Assembly (NCBI GenBank): GCA_035761805.1
Contig: DASTQL010000016.1
Location: forward strand, 1 to 19,460
DNA length: 19,460 nt
Source: DASTQL01 sp035761805
GTDB taxonomy: Bacteria > Actinomycetota > Actinomycetes > Jiangellales > Jiangellaceae
Reading direction: 5' to 3'
A model generated the notes under the pieces. It was not told the DNA's origin, ran no database searches, and saw nothing but the letters and a program-made list of their open reading frames with translations. Positions 1 through 6,900 of the stretch are shown in pieces. Within the stretch, counting starts at the first letter, position 1. Every line of letters starts with the position of its first letter. The translations under genes were made by a program, and so were the position numbers.

Positions 1-114
1 CTCGACGGCTCCTGGGGCGGGATCCAGCCGCCCTGGGTGTGGTCGCTCATCGCGCTCGCCTGCCGCGGGCACGGGCTCGAGTCGCCGTACCTGCGCCGCG
101 GGCTCGACGGGCTG
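1..114 (+). pseudogene. Squalene-hopene cyclase fragment fused in frame to sdhA
   Basis: The reading frame entering from the left edge contains DGSWGGIQPPWVWSLIAL (bases 4-57), followed by a helix-like stretch ending RRGLDGL. This closely matches the internal 'DGSWGGIQPPW-alAL' segment of squalene-hopene cyclases, the class II terpene cyclases that make hopanoids, and is unlike any part of SdhA. In SdhA this position should carry the segment ending in the QFHPTG motif with a catalytic histidine. None of the three forward frames here encodes that motif. The frame then passes without a stop into genuine SdhA sequence at about 105-120. I read this as a junction between two unrelated genes, either a genuine recombination or an assembly misjoin. 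Identification rests on motif recall, not a search. Confidence 0.72.
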
Positions 115-1119
115 GGGGTGCTGCTCTCGGAGGCGGCGCGAGGCGAGGGCGGCATCCTGCGCAACGAGTCCGGCGAGCGCTTCATGGAGCGCTACGCCCC
201 CACCATCAAGGACCTGGCGCCCCGCGACATGGTCGCCCGGGCGATGGCCAACGAGGTCCGCGAGGGCAGGGGCTGCGGTCCCGACGGCACGTACGTGCAC
301 CTCGACCTCACCCACCTGCCGCGCGAGCAGATCGACGCCAAGCTGCCGGACATCACCGAGTTCGCCCGGACCTACCTCGGCGTGGAGCCGTACACCGAGC
401 CGGTGCCCGTCTTCCCGACAGCGCACTACGCGATGGGCGGCATCCCCACCAACGTCAAGGCCGAGGTGCTCGCCGACAACGAGCGGGTGGTCCCGGGGCT
501 GTACGCCGCCGGCGAGGTGGCCTGCGTGTCGGTGCACGGTGCCAACCGGCTCGGCACCAACTCGCTGCTCGACATCAACGTCTTCGGCCGCCGGTCGGGG
601 ATCGCCGCCGCGGAGTACGCCGCGAAGGTCGAGCACGTCGGGGTCCCCGACGGCAGCGAGGCCGCGGTCGTCGCGCTCGTGGACGGGCTGCGCGACGGCG
701 AGGGCGGAGAGCGGGTCGCCGCCGTACGGGCTGAGCTGCAGGCGACGATGGACATCAACGCGCAGGTCTACCGGACCGAGGGGTCGCTCAAGCAGGCACT
801 GTCGGACATCGAGGCGCTGAAGGCCCGGTACCGCAACGTCACCGTGCAGGACAAGGGGAAGCGCTACAACACCGACCTGCTGGAGGCCGTCGAGCTCGGC
901 TTCCTGCTCGACCTGGCCGAGGTGCTCGTGGTGTCGGCCCTGGAGCGCAAGGAGTCGCGGGGCGGTCACTTCCGGGAGGACTACCCGACCCGCGACGACG
1001 TCAACTTCATGCGCCACACCATGGCGTACCGGGTCGAGGGTGACGGCGGGCCTAGCATCCGCCTCGACTACAAGCCCGTCACGATGACCCGGTACAAGCC
1101 GATGGAGCGCAAGTACTGA
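109..1119 (+). CDS. sdhA: Succinate dehydrogenase flavoprotein subunit, C-terminal part
   Basis: This is the C-terminal ~335 residues of the FAD subunit of succinate dehydrogenase (complex II), which oxidises succinate to fumarate in the TCA cycle. Recognisable landmarks are SEAARGEGG (127-153), RFMERYAP, PRDMVAR with the catalytic-type arginine codon at 223-225, PTAHYAMGG with the substrate histidine at 424-426, GLYAAGE, and ANRLGTNSLLD with the substrate-binding arginine at 547-549. The C-terminal domain and the end 'YKPMERKY' are intact. Missing are the N-terminal FAD-binding half, the flavin-attachment histidine and the HPTG motif, because upstream sequence switches to a squalene-hopene cyclase segment near base 110. 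The GTG at base 37 lies in that foreign segment and is not a credible sdhA start. sdhB follows after 46 bp in the same direction. Confidence 0.93.
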   Translation, partial: GLGVLLSEAARGEGGILRNESGERFMERYAPTIKDLAPRDMVARAMANEVREGRGCGPDGTYVHLDLTHLPREQIDAKLPDITEFARTYLGVEPYTEPVPVFPTAHYAMGGIPTNVKAEVLADNERVVPGLYAAGEVACVSVHGANRLGTNSLLDINVFGRRSGIAAAEYAAKVEHVGVPDGSEAAVVALVDGLRDGEGGERVAAVRAELQATMDINAQVYRTEGSLKQALSDIEALKARYRNVTVQDKGKRYNTDLLEAVELGFLLDLAEVLVVSALERKESRGGHFREDYPTRDDVNFMRHTMAYRVEGDGGPSIRLDYKPVTMTRYKPMERKY

Positions 1120-1165
1120 CCCCACCACTGTCCCCCGACCGGCCGGACCCGCGAAGAAGGACCCC

Positions 1166-1909
1166 GTGGACGTCACCCTCAAGATCCGCCGCTACAACCC
1201 GGAACAGGACTCCGAGCCGCACTGGGAGACCTACACGGTCGACGCCCAGCCGACCGACCGGCTGCTCGACGCCCTGCACAAGGTGAAGTGGGAGATCGAC
1301 GGGTCGCTCACCTTCCGCCGCTCGTGCGCCCACGGCATCTGCGGGTCGGACGCGATGAGGATCAACGGCCGCAACCGGCTCGCCTGCAAGACCCTGGTCA
1401 AGGACCTCGGCGTCTTCACCACCCTCGGCAGCGGCCAGCCCGCCTCCGACCCGTCGAAGTCGGTCACCGTCGAGCCGATCAAGGGACTCCCGGTGCTCAA
1501 GGACCTCGTCGTCGACATGGAGCCCTTCTTCGACGCCTACCGGTCGGTCATGCCGTTCCTCGTCACCACCGGCAACGAGCCCACGCGGGAGCGCCTCCAG
1601 TCCCAGCAGGACCGCCTGCGCTTCGACGACACCACCAAGTGCATCCTGTGCGCCGCGTGCACGACGTCGTGCCCGGTCTACTGGACCGACGGTCAGTATT
1701 TCGGCCCCCAGGCCATCGTGGGCGCGCACCGCTTCATCTTCGACAGCCGCGACGAGGGGACCGACGCCCGGCTCGAGGTCCTCAACGACCGCGAGGGCGT
1801 CTGGCGGTGCCGGACCACGTTCAACTGCACCGAGGCCTGCCCGCGCGGCATCGAGGTCACCAAGGCGATCCAGGAGGTCAAGCGGGCGCTGATCTTCCGG
1901 CGGGTGTGA
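1166..1909 (+). CDS. sdhB: Succinate dehydrogenase iron-sulfur subunit
   Basis: This 247-aa protein is the Fe-S subunit of complex II, carrying electrons from the SdhA flavin to the quinone site. The N-terminal plant-type ferredoxin domain has [2Fe-2S] ligands C54, C59, D62 and C74 (SCAHGICGSD...C); the Asp in third place is normal for SdhB. The C-terminal domain has CILCAACTTSCP (C159, C162, C165, C169) and CRTTFNCTEACP (C215, C221, C225), giving the [4Fe-4S] and [3Fe-4S] sites. Length and motifs are complete. The GTG start is supported by the purine-rich GAAGAAGGA a few bases upstream. It is co-transcribed with sdhA; sdhC and sdhD are not in the window. It ends opposite a minus-strand gene, with only a weak 5-bp hairpin just past the stop. 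Confidence 0.96.
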   Translation: MDVTLKIRRYNPEQDSEPHWETYTVDAQPTDRLLDALHKVKWEIDGSLTFRRSCAHGICGSDAMRINGRNRLACKTLVKDLGVFTTLGSGQPASDPSKSVTVEPIKGLPVLKDLVVDMEPFFDAYRSVMPFLVTTGNEPTRERLQSQQDRLRFDDTTKCILCAACTTSCPVYWTDGQYFGPQAIVGAHRFIFDSRDEGTDARLEVLNDREGVWRCRTTFNCTEACPRGIEVTKAIQEVKRALIFRRV

Positions 1910-1925
1910 GGCGCCCGGCAGCGCC
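1910..1925 (+). terminator. Weak hairpin after sdhB
   Basis: GGCGC-CCGGCA-GCGCC forms a 5-bp GC stem immediately after the sdhB stop codon. There is no U-tract. It could help end the sdh transcript between convergent genes, but the stem is short for such GC-rich DNA and may be chance. Confidence 0.25.
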
Positions 1926-2002
1926 AATCCCGATCGAGTGCGGGGTTGCGCAGGTCCTCAGCCACCCCGGCCATGCGGAACTCCGCGCTCGTCGGGCCGA
2001 CC

Positions 2003-2938
2003 TCAGTCCGGGAGCGAGGCCGTGTTGGCCCCACAGACGACGACCACCACCGTGTCGCCGGGGTGCGGCCGGTAGGCACCCGACGTCAGGGCAGCCAGCG
2101 CCGTCACGCCACCCGGCTCCACCAGGAGCCGGCACCGGTCCCACAGCCACCGGCGAGCGTTGGCGATGTCCTCGTCCGACACCTGGACCACAGGTTGCGC
2201 GGCCGCGGACAGGATCGCCCACGGGATCTCCCCGAGCCGTCGAGCGCCCAGGGAGTCGGCCGCGATCCCGGACACGGTGACGTCCACCGGCCGGCCTGCG
2301 GCCTGTGCCGCGTGCAGGGTGGGGCACCGGTCGGCCTCGACCGGCACGACCGGGGGACCGCCGCCGGAACAGGCGACGGTGATCCCGGCCGACAGCCCTC
2401 CCCCGCCGACGGCCACCAGGACGACCGAGGCATCGGGGACCTGGGAGCGCAGCTCCAAGCCGACGGTGCCCTGCCCGGCAACGGTGGGCACCGCGTCGTA
2501 CGCGTGCACCGGCAGGACGTCGCGCGAGGCGGCCCAGTCGTGCGCGGCGGCCGCGGCATCGGCGTAGAAGCCGTCCACGACGTGCACCTCGGCGCCGTAC
2601 CCGGCGATGCGCTCCACCTTGTCGCCCGGGCTCGACGCCGGGACGAAGACCGTTGCGGGAACGCCCAGCTCACGCGCCGCCCAGGCGACAGCGGCGCCGT
2701 GGTTGCCTCCGCTCGCGGCCACGGCACCCCCGGGCGGCACCTTGCCGCCGAGCAGGGTGGTCAGCGCGCCGCGCACCTTGAAGGACCCCGCGTGCTGGAG
2801 CATCTCCAGCTTGAGCACGACCCTGGCCGGCACGCCGAGCTCGGCACCGTGTACCGAGAGCACGGGCGTGTGGCGCACGTGCTCGCCGACGAGCACCGCC
2901 GCGGCCCGCACCTCGGCCGGCCCGGGGACGTCGGTCAC
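2003..2938 (-). CDS. Serine/threonine dehydratase-like PLP enzyme (fold type II)
   Basis: This 311-aa protein looks like a catabolic threonine/serine ammonia-lyase, which deaminates Thr or Ser to a 2-oxo acid and ammonia in the cytoplasm. It has the PLP-lysine motif GSFKVRGA (K54), the substrate/carboxylate loop SGGNHG (76-81), AGQGT (154-158) and the phosphate-binding GGGGL (178-182). There is no C-terminal ACT domain, so it is the short, non-isoleucine-feedback type; serine racemase or 3-hydroxyaspartate dehydratase activities in the same family cannot be excluded. I chose GTG at 2938 because GGGAGG lies 8 bases upstream and conserved sequence begins shortly after. The longer open frame to 3100 would overlap the divergent carboxypeptidase gene. 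The two starts are 52 bp apart, so promoters must be compact or overlapping. Confidence 0.87.
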   Translation of the reverse strand: MTDVPGPAEVRAAAVLVGEHVRHTPVLSVHGAELGVPARVVLKLEMLQHAGSFKVRGALTTLLGGKVPPGGAVAASGGNHGAAVAWAARELGVPATVFVPASSPGDKVERIAGYGAEVHVVDGFYADAAAAAHDWAASRDVLPVHAYDAVPTVAGQGTVGLELRSQVPDASVVLVAVGGGGLSAGITVACSGGGPPVVPVEADRCPTLHAAQAAGRPVDVTVSGIAADSLGARRLGEIPWAILSAAAQPVVQVSDEDIANARRWLWDRCRLLVEPGGVTALAALTSGAYRPHPGDTVVVVVCGANTASLPD

Positions 2939-2974
2939 GGCGCCAGCCTCCCACGGTCGCGTCGACCGGAACCG

Positions 2975-2980
2975 TACGCT
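2975..2980 (+). promoter_or_regulatory. Putative -10 of the carboxypeptidase gene
   Basis: TACGCT fits the actinobacterial TANNNT -10 pattern and ends 10 bases before the ATG at 2991. There is no clear Shine-Dalgarno between them. The mRNA would have a very short leader or none. Confidence 0.35.
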
Positions 2981-2990
2981 GGCAGCAACC

Positions 2991-4115
2991 ATGTCTTCCC
3001 TCGCGATCGTCGCATTCGCCGCGGCACTGCTGCCGGCGGCGGCGACCGCGAGCGCCGCTCCCGCACCCCTCGGCGGTGACCAGCTGGCCCGTCCGGGCAT
3101 GGTCGTGGCCGATCCGGCTCCCGGGGACTCCGCTCCCCCGCAGGTCGACGCAACCGCCTACCTGCTCGCCGACGCGGGCTCCGGCGACGTCCTCGCGGGG
3201 CTGGACGCCCACGTCCCTCGCCCACCCGCCAGCCTGGTCAAGCTGCTCACGGCACTGGCGCTGCTGCCCGATCTGGACCCGCAGCAGACCCATGTGGCCA
3301 CGGACGCAGATGCGTCGATCGAGGGCAGCCGCGTGGGGCTGACCCCCGGCCAGACCTACACCGTGGAACAGCTCACGTACGGGCTGATGCTGGCGTCCGG
3401 CAACGACGCGGCGCACGCGCTGGCGGAGGTGGCCGGAGGCCACAAGCAGGCGGTCGACGCTATGAACGCGGAGGCCGACCGCCTCGGGGCGTTGCGCACC
3501 CGGGCGCTGACCCCGCACGGGCTCGACGAGCCGGGACAGGTCTCCACCCCGTACGACCTGGCGCTGCTCGCCCGGGCGGCGCTGGCCGACGAACGCGTGG
3601 CCGGCCCCGCGCGCACGGCGACGTACGACTTCCCCGGAGGGGACGACGGGCCCTACCAGATCCAGAACCTGAACCGGCTCCTCGGTCACTACCCCGGCAC
3701 GGTCGGGCTCAAGACCGGCTTCACGTCCCGGGCGGGGCACACCCTGATCGCCGCGGCCGAGCGTGACGGCCGCACGCTCGTCACGGTCGTGCTGGGCGCC
3801 GAGGGGCGCGCTGAGGACGCAGCGGCAGCCCTGCTCGACTGGGGCTTCGCCGCCGGGGCCGGTGCCCGGCCGGTGGGCAGGCTGCTGACGCCGGACGAGG
3901 TCGCCGAGGAGCGCGGCGCCGGCGGGTCGGCGGCCGACTCGGTGGCCGCCCAGGTCAGCGCGGCCGGACGCGCTCTCGACGACGTGCTCACCACGACGAG
4001 GACGCTGAGCCCGCGGTGGTGGGCCATTCTCGGCTCGGTCGTCGTGCTCACCACGTTGGTGTCGCTCCGCCGGAACCGCGGACGCGGGCGTGCCGGGCGA
4101 TACCCGGCCAGGTGA
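2991..4115 (+). CDS. D-alanyl-D-alanine carboxypeptidase (PBP5-like, peptidase S11)
   Basis: This 374-aa serine DD-carboxypeptidase trims the terminal D-Ala of peptidoglycan stem peptides outside the membrane. A hydrophobic N-terminus rich in Ala (about residues 3-23) resembles a signal peptide. The three active-site motifs are present: SLVK (S81 nucleophile, K84), SGN (136-138) and KTG (241-243). A single C-terminal transmembrane helix (about 344-359, WWAILGSVVVLTTLV) followed by an Arg-rich cytoplasmic tail anchors it. The ATG at 2991 was chosen because it begins the signal peptide; the open frame further upstream overlaps the divergent dehydratase gene and has no coding character. Length is normal for the family. 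It stands alone, followed after 120 bp by a toxin-antitoxin pair. Confidence 0.92.
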   Translation: MSSLAIVAFAAALLPAAATASAAPAPLGGDQLARPGMVVADPAPGDSAPPQVDATAYLLADAGSGDVLAGLDAHVPRPPASLVKLLTALALLPDLDPQQTHVATDADASIEGSRVGLTPGQTYTVEQLTYGLMLASGNDAAHALAEVAGGHKQAVDAMNAEADRLGALRTRALTPHGLDEPGQVSTPYDLALLARAALADERVAGPARTATYDFPGGDDGPYQIQNLNRLLGHYPGTVGLKTGFTSRAGHTLIAAAERDGRTLVTVVLGAEGRAEDAAAALLDWGFAAGAGARPVGRLLTPDEVAEERGAGGSAADSVAAQVSAAGRALDDVLTTTRTLSPRWWAILGSVVVLTTLVSLRRNRGRGRAGRYPAR

Positions 4116-4163
4116 CGGACCCGGTCTTGCAGTACTCGCCACCGAGTCAGCGGACTGAGAAGC

Positions 4164-4182
4164 CGTCCGACGCGTCTGGACG
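4164..4182. promoter_or_regulatory. Imperfect palindrome upstream of antitoxin, candidate operator
   Basis: CGTCC and GGACG arms flank a central ACGCGT, giving an imperfect dyad just upstream of the -10-like box of the antitoxin gene. AbrB-type antitoxins usually autorepress their own operon, so this is a reasonable operator site; binding is inferred only. Confidence 0.35.
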
Positions 4183-4193
4183 GACGTCGTCTG

Positions 4194-4199
4194 TATGAT
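4194..4199 (+). promoter_or_regulatory. Putative -10 box of the toxin-antitoxin operon
   Basis: TATGAT differs from consensus TATAAT at one base and stands out in this GC-rich DNA. It lies 36 bases before the antitoxin GTG. No convincing -35 was seen at 16-18 bp spacing, so the promoter may depend on an extended element or another factor. Confidence 0.5.
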
Positions 4200-4235
4200 G
4201 GATGAGCTAGGTCGTACAACGATCGGGAAGCCGAG

Positions 4236-4487
4236 GTGGCCACGTCCTACGTGATGAAGGTGTCCGCGAACGGCCAGGTGTCGATCCCAGCCGAGGCGCG
4301 GTCACGGTGGCGCGCCGACCGAGTGGTCGTCGTCGATCTCGGTGACAGGGTCGTCGTGCGGCCGCTGCCGGCGGATCCGGTCGGCGCCCTGGAAGGCCGG
4401 TACCGGGGCAAAGGGCCTTCGACCAGGCGCGCCCGCCGCCAGGCGCGAGCCGAGGACGCGGCCCTCGCCCGCCGCAAGCAGCGGTGA
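4236..4487 (+). CDS. AbrB/SpoVT-family antitoxin
   Basis: This 83-aa protein has an N-terminal swapped-hairpin AbrB domain (about residues 7-46: KVSANGQVSIPAEAR... then VVVVDLGDRVVVRPL), a DNA-binding fold typical of MazE/VapB antitoxins. The C-terminal half is highly basic (GKGPSTRRARRQARAED...RRKQR) and probably binds the toxin. The stop codon overlaps the start of the PIN-domain gene by 4 bp (GTGA), giving translational coupling and the classic antitoxin-first order. The GTG at 4236 is used as the start; an in-frame ATG at 4254, just before KVSANGQ, is a plausible alternative and neither has a strong Shine-Dalgarno. Expected role: neutralise the adjacent ribonuclease and repress the operon. 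Confidence 0.82.
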   Translation: MATSYVMKVSANGQVSIPAEARSRWRADRVVVVDLGDRVVVRPLPADPVGALEGRYRGKGPSTRRARRQARAEDAALARRKQR

Positions 4488-4918
4488 TCGTCCTCGACGC
4501 GTACGCCGTCCTCGCCCTGCTGAAGGGGGAACCCGCTGCCCCCGTGGTCCGCGAGCTCCTGCTGTCGAGCGACCAGGTGCGGCTGACCGCTGTTGGCGCG
4601 GCCGAGGTCGTCGACCACCTGGTGCGTCTTTCCGGTGCGGCCGAGGACGACGCCGCACTCGACCTCGCCCAGCTGGGCCTCGCCGAGGCGCTGCCCGTCG
4701 ACGCCGGCGTCGGCATCGGGGCAGGTCTCCTTCGCGCCAGGCACTACCACCGGCAGGACCGGGCGGTCAGCCTCGCCGACTGCGTCGCCGCCGAAGCGGC
4801 CCGCGCCCGCGGCGCACCCCTGGCCTCTGCCGACCCGCACCTGCTGGACATGTGCCGAGACGAAGGCATCGCGGTTCTCGCGCTGCCGGACGGCACCGGC
4901 GAGACCTGGCGGCCCTGA
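4484..4918 (+). CDS. PIN-domain ribonuclease toxin (VapC-like)
   Basis: This 144-aa protein is a PIN-domain protein of the VapC toxin type, predicted Mg2+-dependent RNase. The acidic catalytic residues are in place: D5 in VLDAYAVLALL, E41 in AAEVVDHL, D99 in SLADCVAAEAA and D117 in LASADPHLL. Length and spacing are typical of VapC. It starts with GTG overlapping the antitoxin stop by 4 bp. The conventional pair would be vapBC, but because the partner is AbrB-like and the specific family is not resolved I leave the symbol empty. It faces a minus-strand response regulator gene across a 36-bp gap with no obvious terminator. Confidence 0.86.
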   Translation: MIVLDAYAVLALLKGEPAAPVVRELLLSSDQVRLTAVGAAEVVDHLVRLSGAAEDDAALDLAQLGLAEALPVDAGVGIGAGLLRARHYHRQDRAVSLADCVAAEAARARGAPLASADPHLLDMCRDEGIAVLALPDGTGETWRP

Positions 4919-4954
4919 CCACGAGGTCCAGGCACGACCGCGCACGCACGCCGC

Positions 4955-5608
4955 TCACCGACCGACCAGGCCGGCCTCGTAGGCGGCGATCACCAGCTGC
5001 GTGCGGTCGCGGGCGCCCAGCTTGGCGAGGAGGCGGCCGACGTGTGTCTTGGCTGTCGCCGCCGACATGTGCAGATCGGCGCCGATCTCTGCGTTGGTCA
5101 GCCCTCGACCGACTGCGGTCAGTACCTCGACCTCCCGGGCCGTCAGCGAGCCCAGCCACGCCGGCTCGGGCGTCGATGCCGGCGACTGGACGAAGGCGGC
5201 GATGAGCCGGCGTACAAGCGCCGGGGCCAGCACCGACTCACCTCGGGCGACCACGCGGACCGCGGCGAGCAGGTCCTCCGGGTGCGCATCTTTGAGCAGG
5301 AACCCACTCGCTCCGGCACGCAGGGCGGAATGGACGTACTCGTCCAGGTCGAAGGTCGTCAGCACGATCACGCGGGTCCCGCGCAGTGCCGGGTCAGCGG
5401 TGATCGCGGCCGTCGCGCTGACTCCGTCCCGCCCGGGCATCCGGATGTCCATGAGGACGACGTCCGGCCGCTCCCGGCGCACCACGGTGACGGCGGCGTC
5501 GCCGGTGTCCGCCGTCCCGACCACCGTGATCTCGGGGTCGGAGTCCAGCAAGGACGCGAAGCCGGAGCGGACGAGGTGCTCGTCGTCGACCACCACGACG
5601 GAGATCAT
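4955..5608 (-). CDS. NarL/LuxR-family response regulator
   Basis: This 217-aa two-domain regulator has an N-terminal receiver domain with the acidic pair D8/D9, phospho-acceptor D54 (VVLMDIRMPG), T84/T85 and K106 (FLLKDA). A C-terminal LuxR-type helix-turn-helix spans about 150-210 (LTAREVEVLTAVGRGLTNAEI...TAKTHVGRLLAKLGARDRTQLV). All phosphorylation residues are intact. Its ATG overlaps the stop of the upstream histidine kinase (ATGA), so the pair is translationally coupled. Targets are unknown; the divergent CPBP protease gene next to the kinase is a candidate. It is of the same general type as DesR or LiaR, but the sequence does not show which stimulus is sensed. Confidence 0.95.
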   Translation of the reverse strand: MISVVVVDDEHLVRSGFASLLDSDPEITVVGTADTGDAAVTVVRRERPDVVLMDIRMPGRDGVSATAAITADPALRGTRVIVLTTFDLDEYVHSALRAGASGFLLKDAHPEDLLAAVRVVARGESVLAPALVRRLIAAFVQSPASTPEPAWLGSLTAREVEVLTAVGRGLTNAEIGADLHMSAATAKTHVGRLLAKLGARDRTQLVIAAYEAGLVGR

Positions 5609-6759
5609 CGGGACCGGTCCAGTCCCACAGGCAGGCTGGCTGCCACGACGAAGCCACCCCCTGGCGAGGGGCCCGCGGTCAGGCTGCCGCCCAGGGCCTC
5701 GGCCCGCTCCCGCATCCCGATGATGCCGTGTCCGGTCGTGACCCGGCCGTCGACCGCCGGTCCGCCTCCTGCACCGTCGTCCCGGACCGCCAGCTCCAGC
5801 CGGCCGTCCCGGTGCTCCACCTCAACGCTCGCCACGGACGCCTGGGCGTGCCGCACGACGTTGGTGAGGGCTTCGCGCGTGATGGTGTACACCGCCGCCC
5901 CCGCCTGACGGGGCACCGACCCGACGTCGTCCGGCAGCCGGAGATCCACGGTCAGCCCGGCCAGCCGCGCGGTCTCGACCAGATCCGGGAGGTCGGTGAG
6001 GCCCGGGGTCGGGTGGTAGCTCGGGTCGTCCTCGCGCAGGGTCGCCACGACCGCCCGGACCTCGTCCAGGGCGCTCCGGCTGACCCGGGCGATGTTGTCC
6101 AGCGCCTCGGCAGCGCGTTCGGGCTCGGACGCCATGAGGTGCCGGCCCACGCCCGCCTGCACCGCGATGGTTCCCAGGGAGTGGCCGACGATGTCGTGAA
6201 GCTCGCGCGCCACCCGCAGCCGCTGCTCGCTCGACCGCCTCCGGGCGGCCTCCTCGGCCGCTCGAGCGCGTGCCTCCGCGAGGTCCCCGCGCAGACGCCC
6301 GGCCCGCCCGAGTCCCACGGCGGCGCCGTAGGCGACCACCGACGACACGGCCTCAGTGCTCCCGTACGGCGCCCCGCCGCCCGACCACCACAAGAAGGCG
6401 AAGCAGCCGAGCGCCACGACGGACGCCGCCACCACCTCCCGGACCGGTCGCGCCATCGCCACGAAGTAGCCGCCCACGAGCAGGACCATGGGCAGCGCAC
6501 CCGCGTTGTAGCCGAGCATCCACAGCGCGGTCATCGACAGGAGGCTGACGAGGAAGGCCGCCGTCGGCCAGCGCCGCCGCCACACGTACGGCACGGTGGC
6601 CAGCACCAGCAGGAGCACGAACACCGAGTCCCGGGGGGTGTACCGGAACCACGGGTCGCTCGTCGTCGGGGCTCCCGTGCTGACCCACCCGATCGCCACG
6701 AACGACAGCGCGACCAGCACGTCGACAACGCGTCGGGAGGACGCCGGCTCCGCAGCCAC
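5605..6759 (-). CDS. Sensor histidine kinase (HisKA_3 family)
   Basis: This 384-aa membrane sensor kinase is the partner of the downstream response regulator. The N-terminal ~150 residues contain about five or six hydrophobic segments (roughly 11-29, 45-60, 66-84, 88-103, 108-126, 137-151) with no large extracellular domain, so it probably senses an intramembrane signal. A short coiled-coil region (about 155-185) leads to the phospho-acceptor H188 in ARELHDIVGHSL. The HATPase region has the N box ITREALTNVVRHA (N300), DDGAGG and GHGIIGMRERAEALGG. The start is GTG at 6759. A TACCGT -10-like box ends 6 bases before this codon with no Shine-Dalgarno, suggesting leaderless translation. Confidence 0.94.
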   Translation of the reverse strand: MAAEPASSRRVVDVLVALSFVAIGWVSTGAPTTSDPWFRYTPRDSVFVLLLVLATVPYVWRRRWPTAAFLVSLLSMTALWMLGYNAGALPMVLLVGGYFVAMARPVREVVAASVVALGCFAFLWWSGGGAPYGSTEAVSSVVAYGAAVGLGRAGRLRGDLAEARARAAEEAARRRSSEQRLRVARELHDIVGHSLGTIAVQAGVGRHLMASEPERAAEALDNIARVSRSALDEVRAVVATLREDDPSYHPTPGLTDLPDLVETARLAGLTVDLRLPDDVGSVPRQAGAAVYTITREALTNVVRHAQASVASVEVEHRDGRLELAVRDDGAGGGPAVDGRVTTGHGIIGMRERAEALGGSLTAGPSPGGGFVVAASLPVGLDRSR

Positions 6760-6765
6760 ACCTGC

Positions 6766-6771
6766 ACGGTA
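6766..6771 (-). promoter_or_regulatory. Putative -10 for leaderless kinase/regulator operon
   Basis: On the minus strand TACCGT (TANNNT) is followed by 6 bases and then the kinase GTG start. This is the spacing expected when transcription begins at or next to the start codon, as in actinobacterial leaderless mRNAs. Confidence 0.45.
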
Positions 6772-6900
6772 CGAGCAGCGACGGCCGTACGCATCGCCCT
6801 GCCGGCGTACGTGGTTGTCGCCCCACAGGCGTACCGGTCACGGCGAGCTCGCGCCCAACGGGCGATGCGTCCGGCCCCGCCTCGGCCGACTGTGAAGGCC

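Noticed and set aside
2670..4142. 490-residue open frame on the minus strand opposite the carboxypeptidase gene
   Set aside because: It has no recognisable domain and low-complexity Arg/Gly/Ala composition. It is an antisense shadow of a gene with clear SxxK, SxN and KTG motifs, apart from a short overlap with the dehydratase region.
5728..6900. Long N-terminal extension of the CPBP protease
   Set aside because: It lies antisense to the histidine kinase, which has intact H, N and G boxes. The extension is Arg/Pro/His-rich with no domain.
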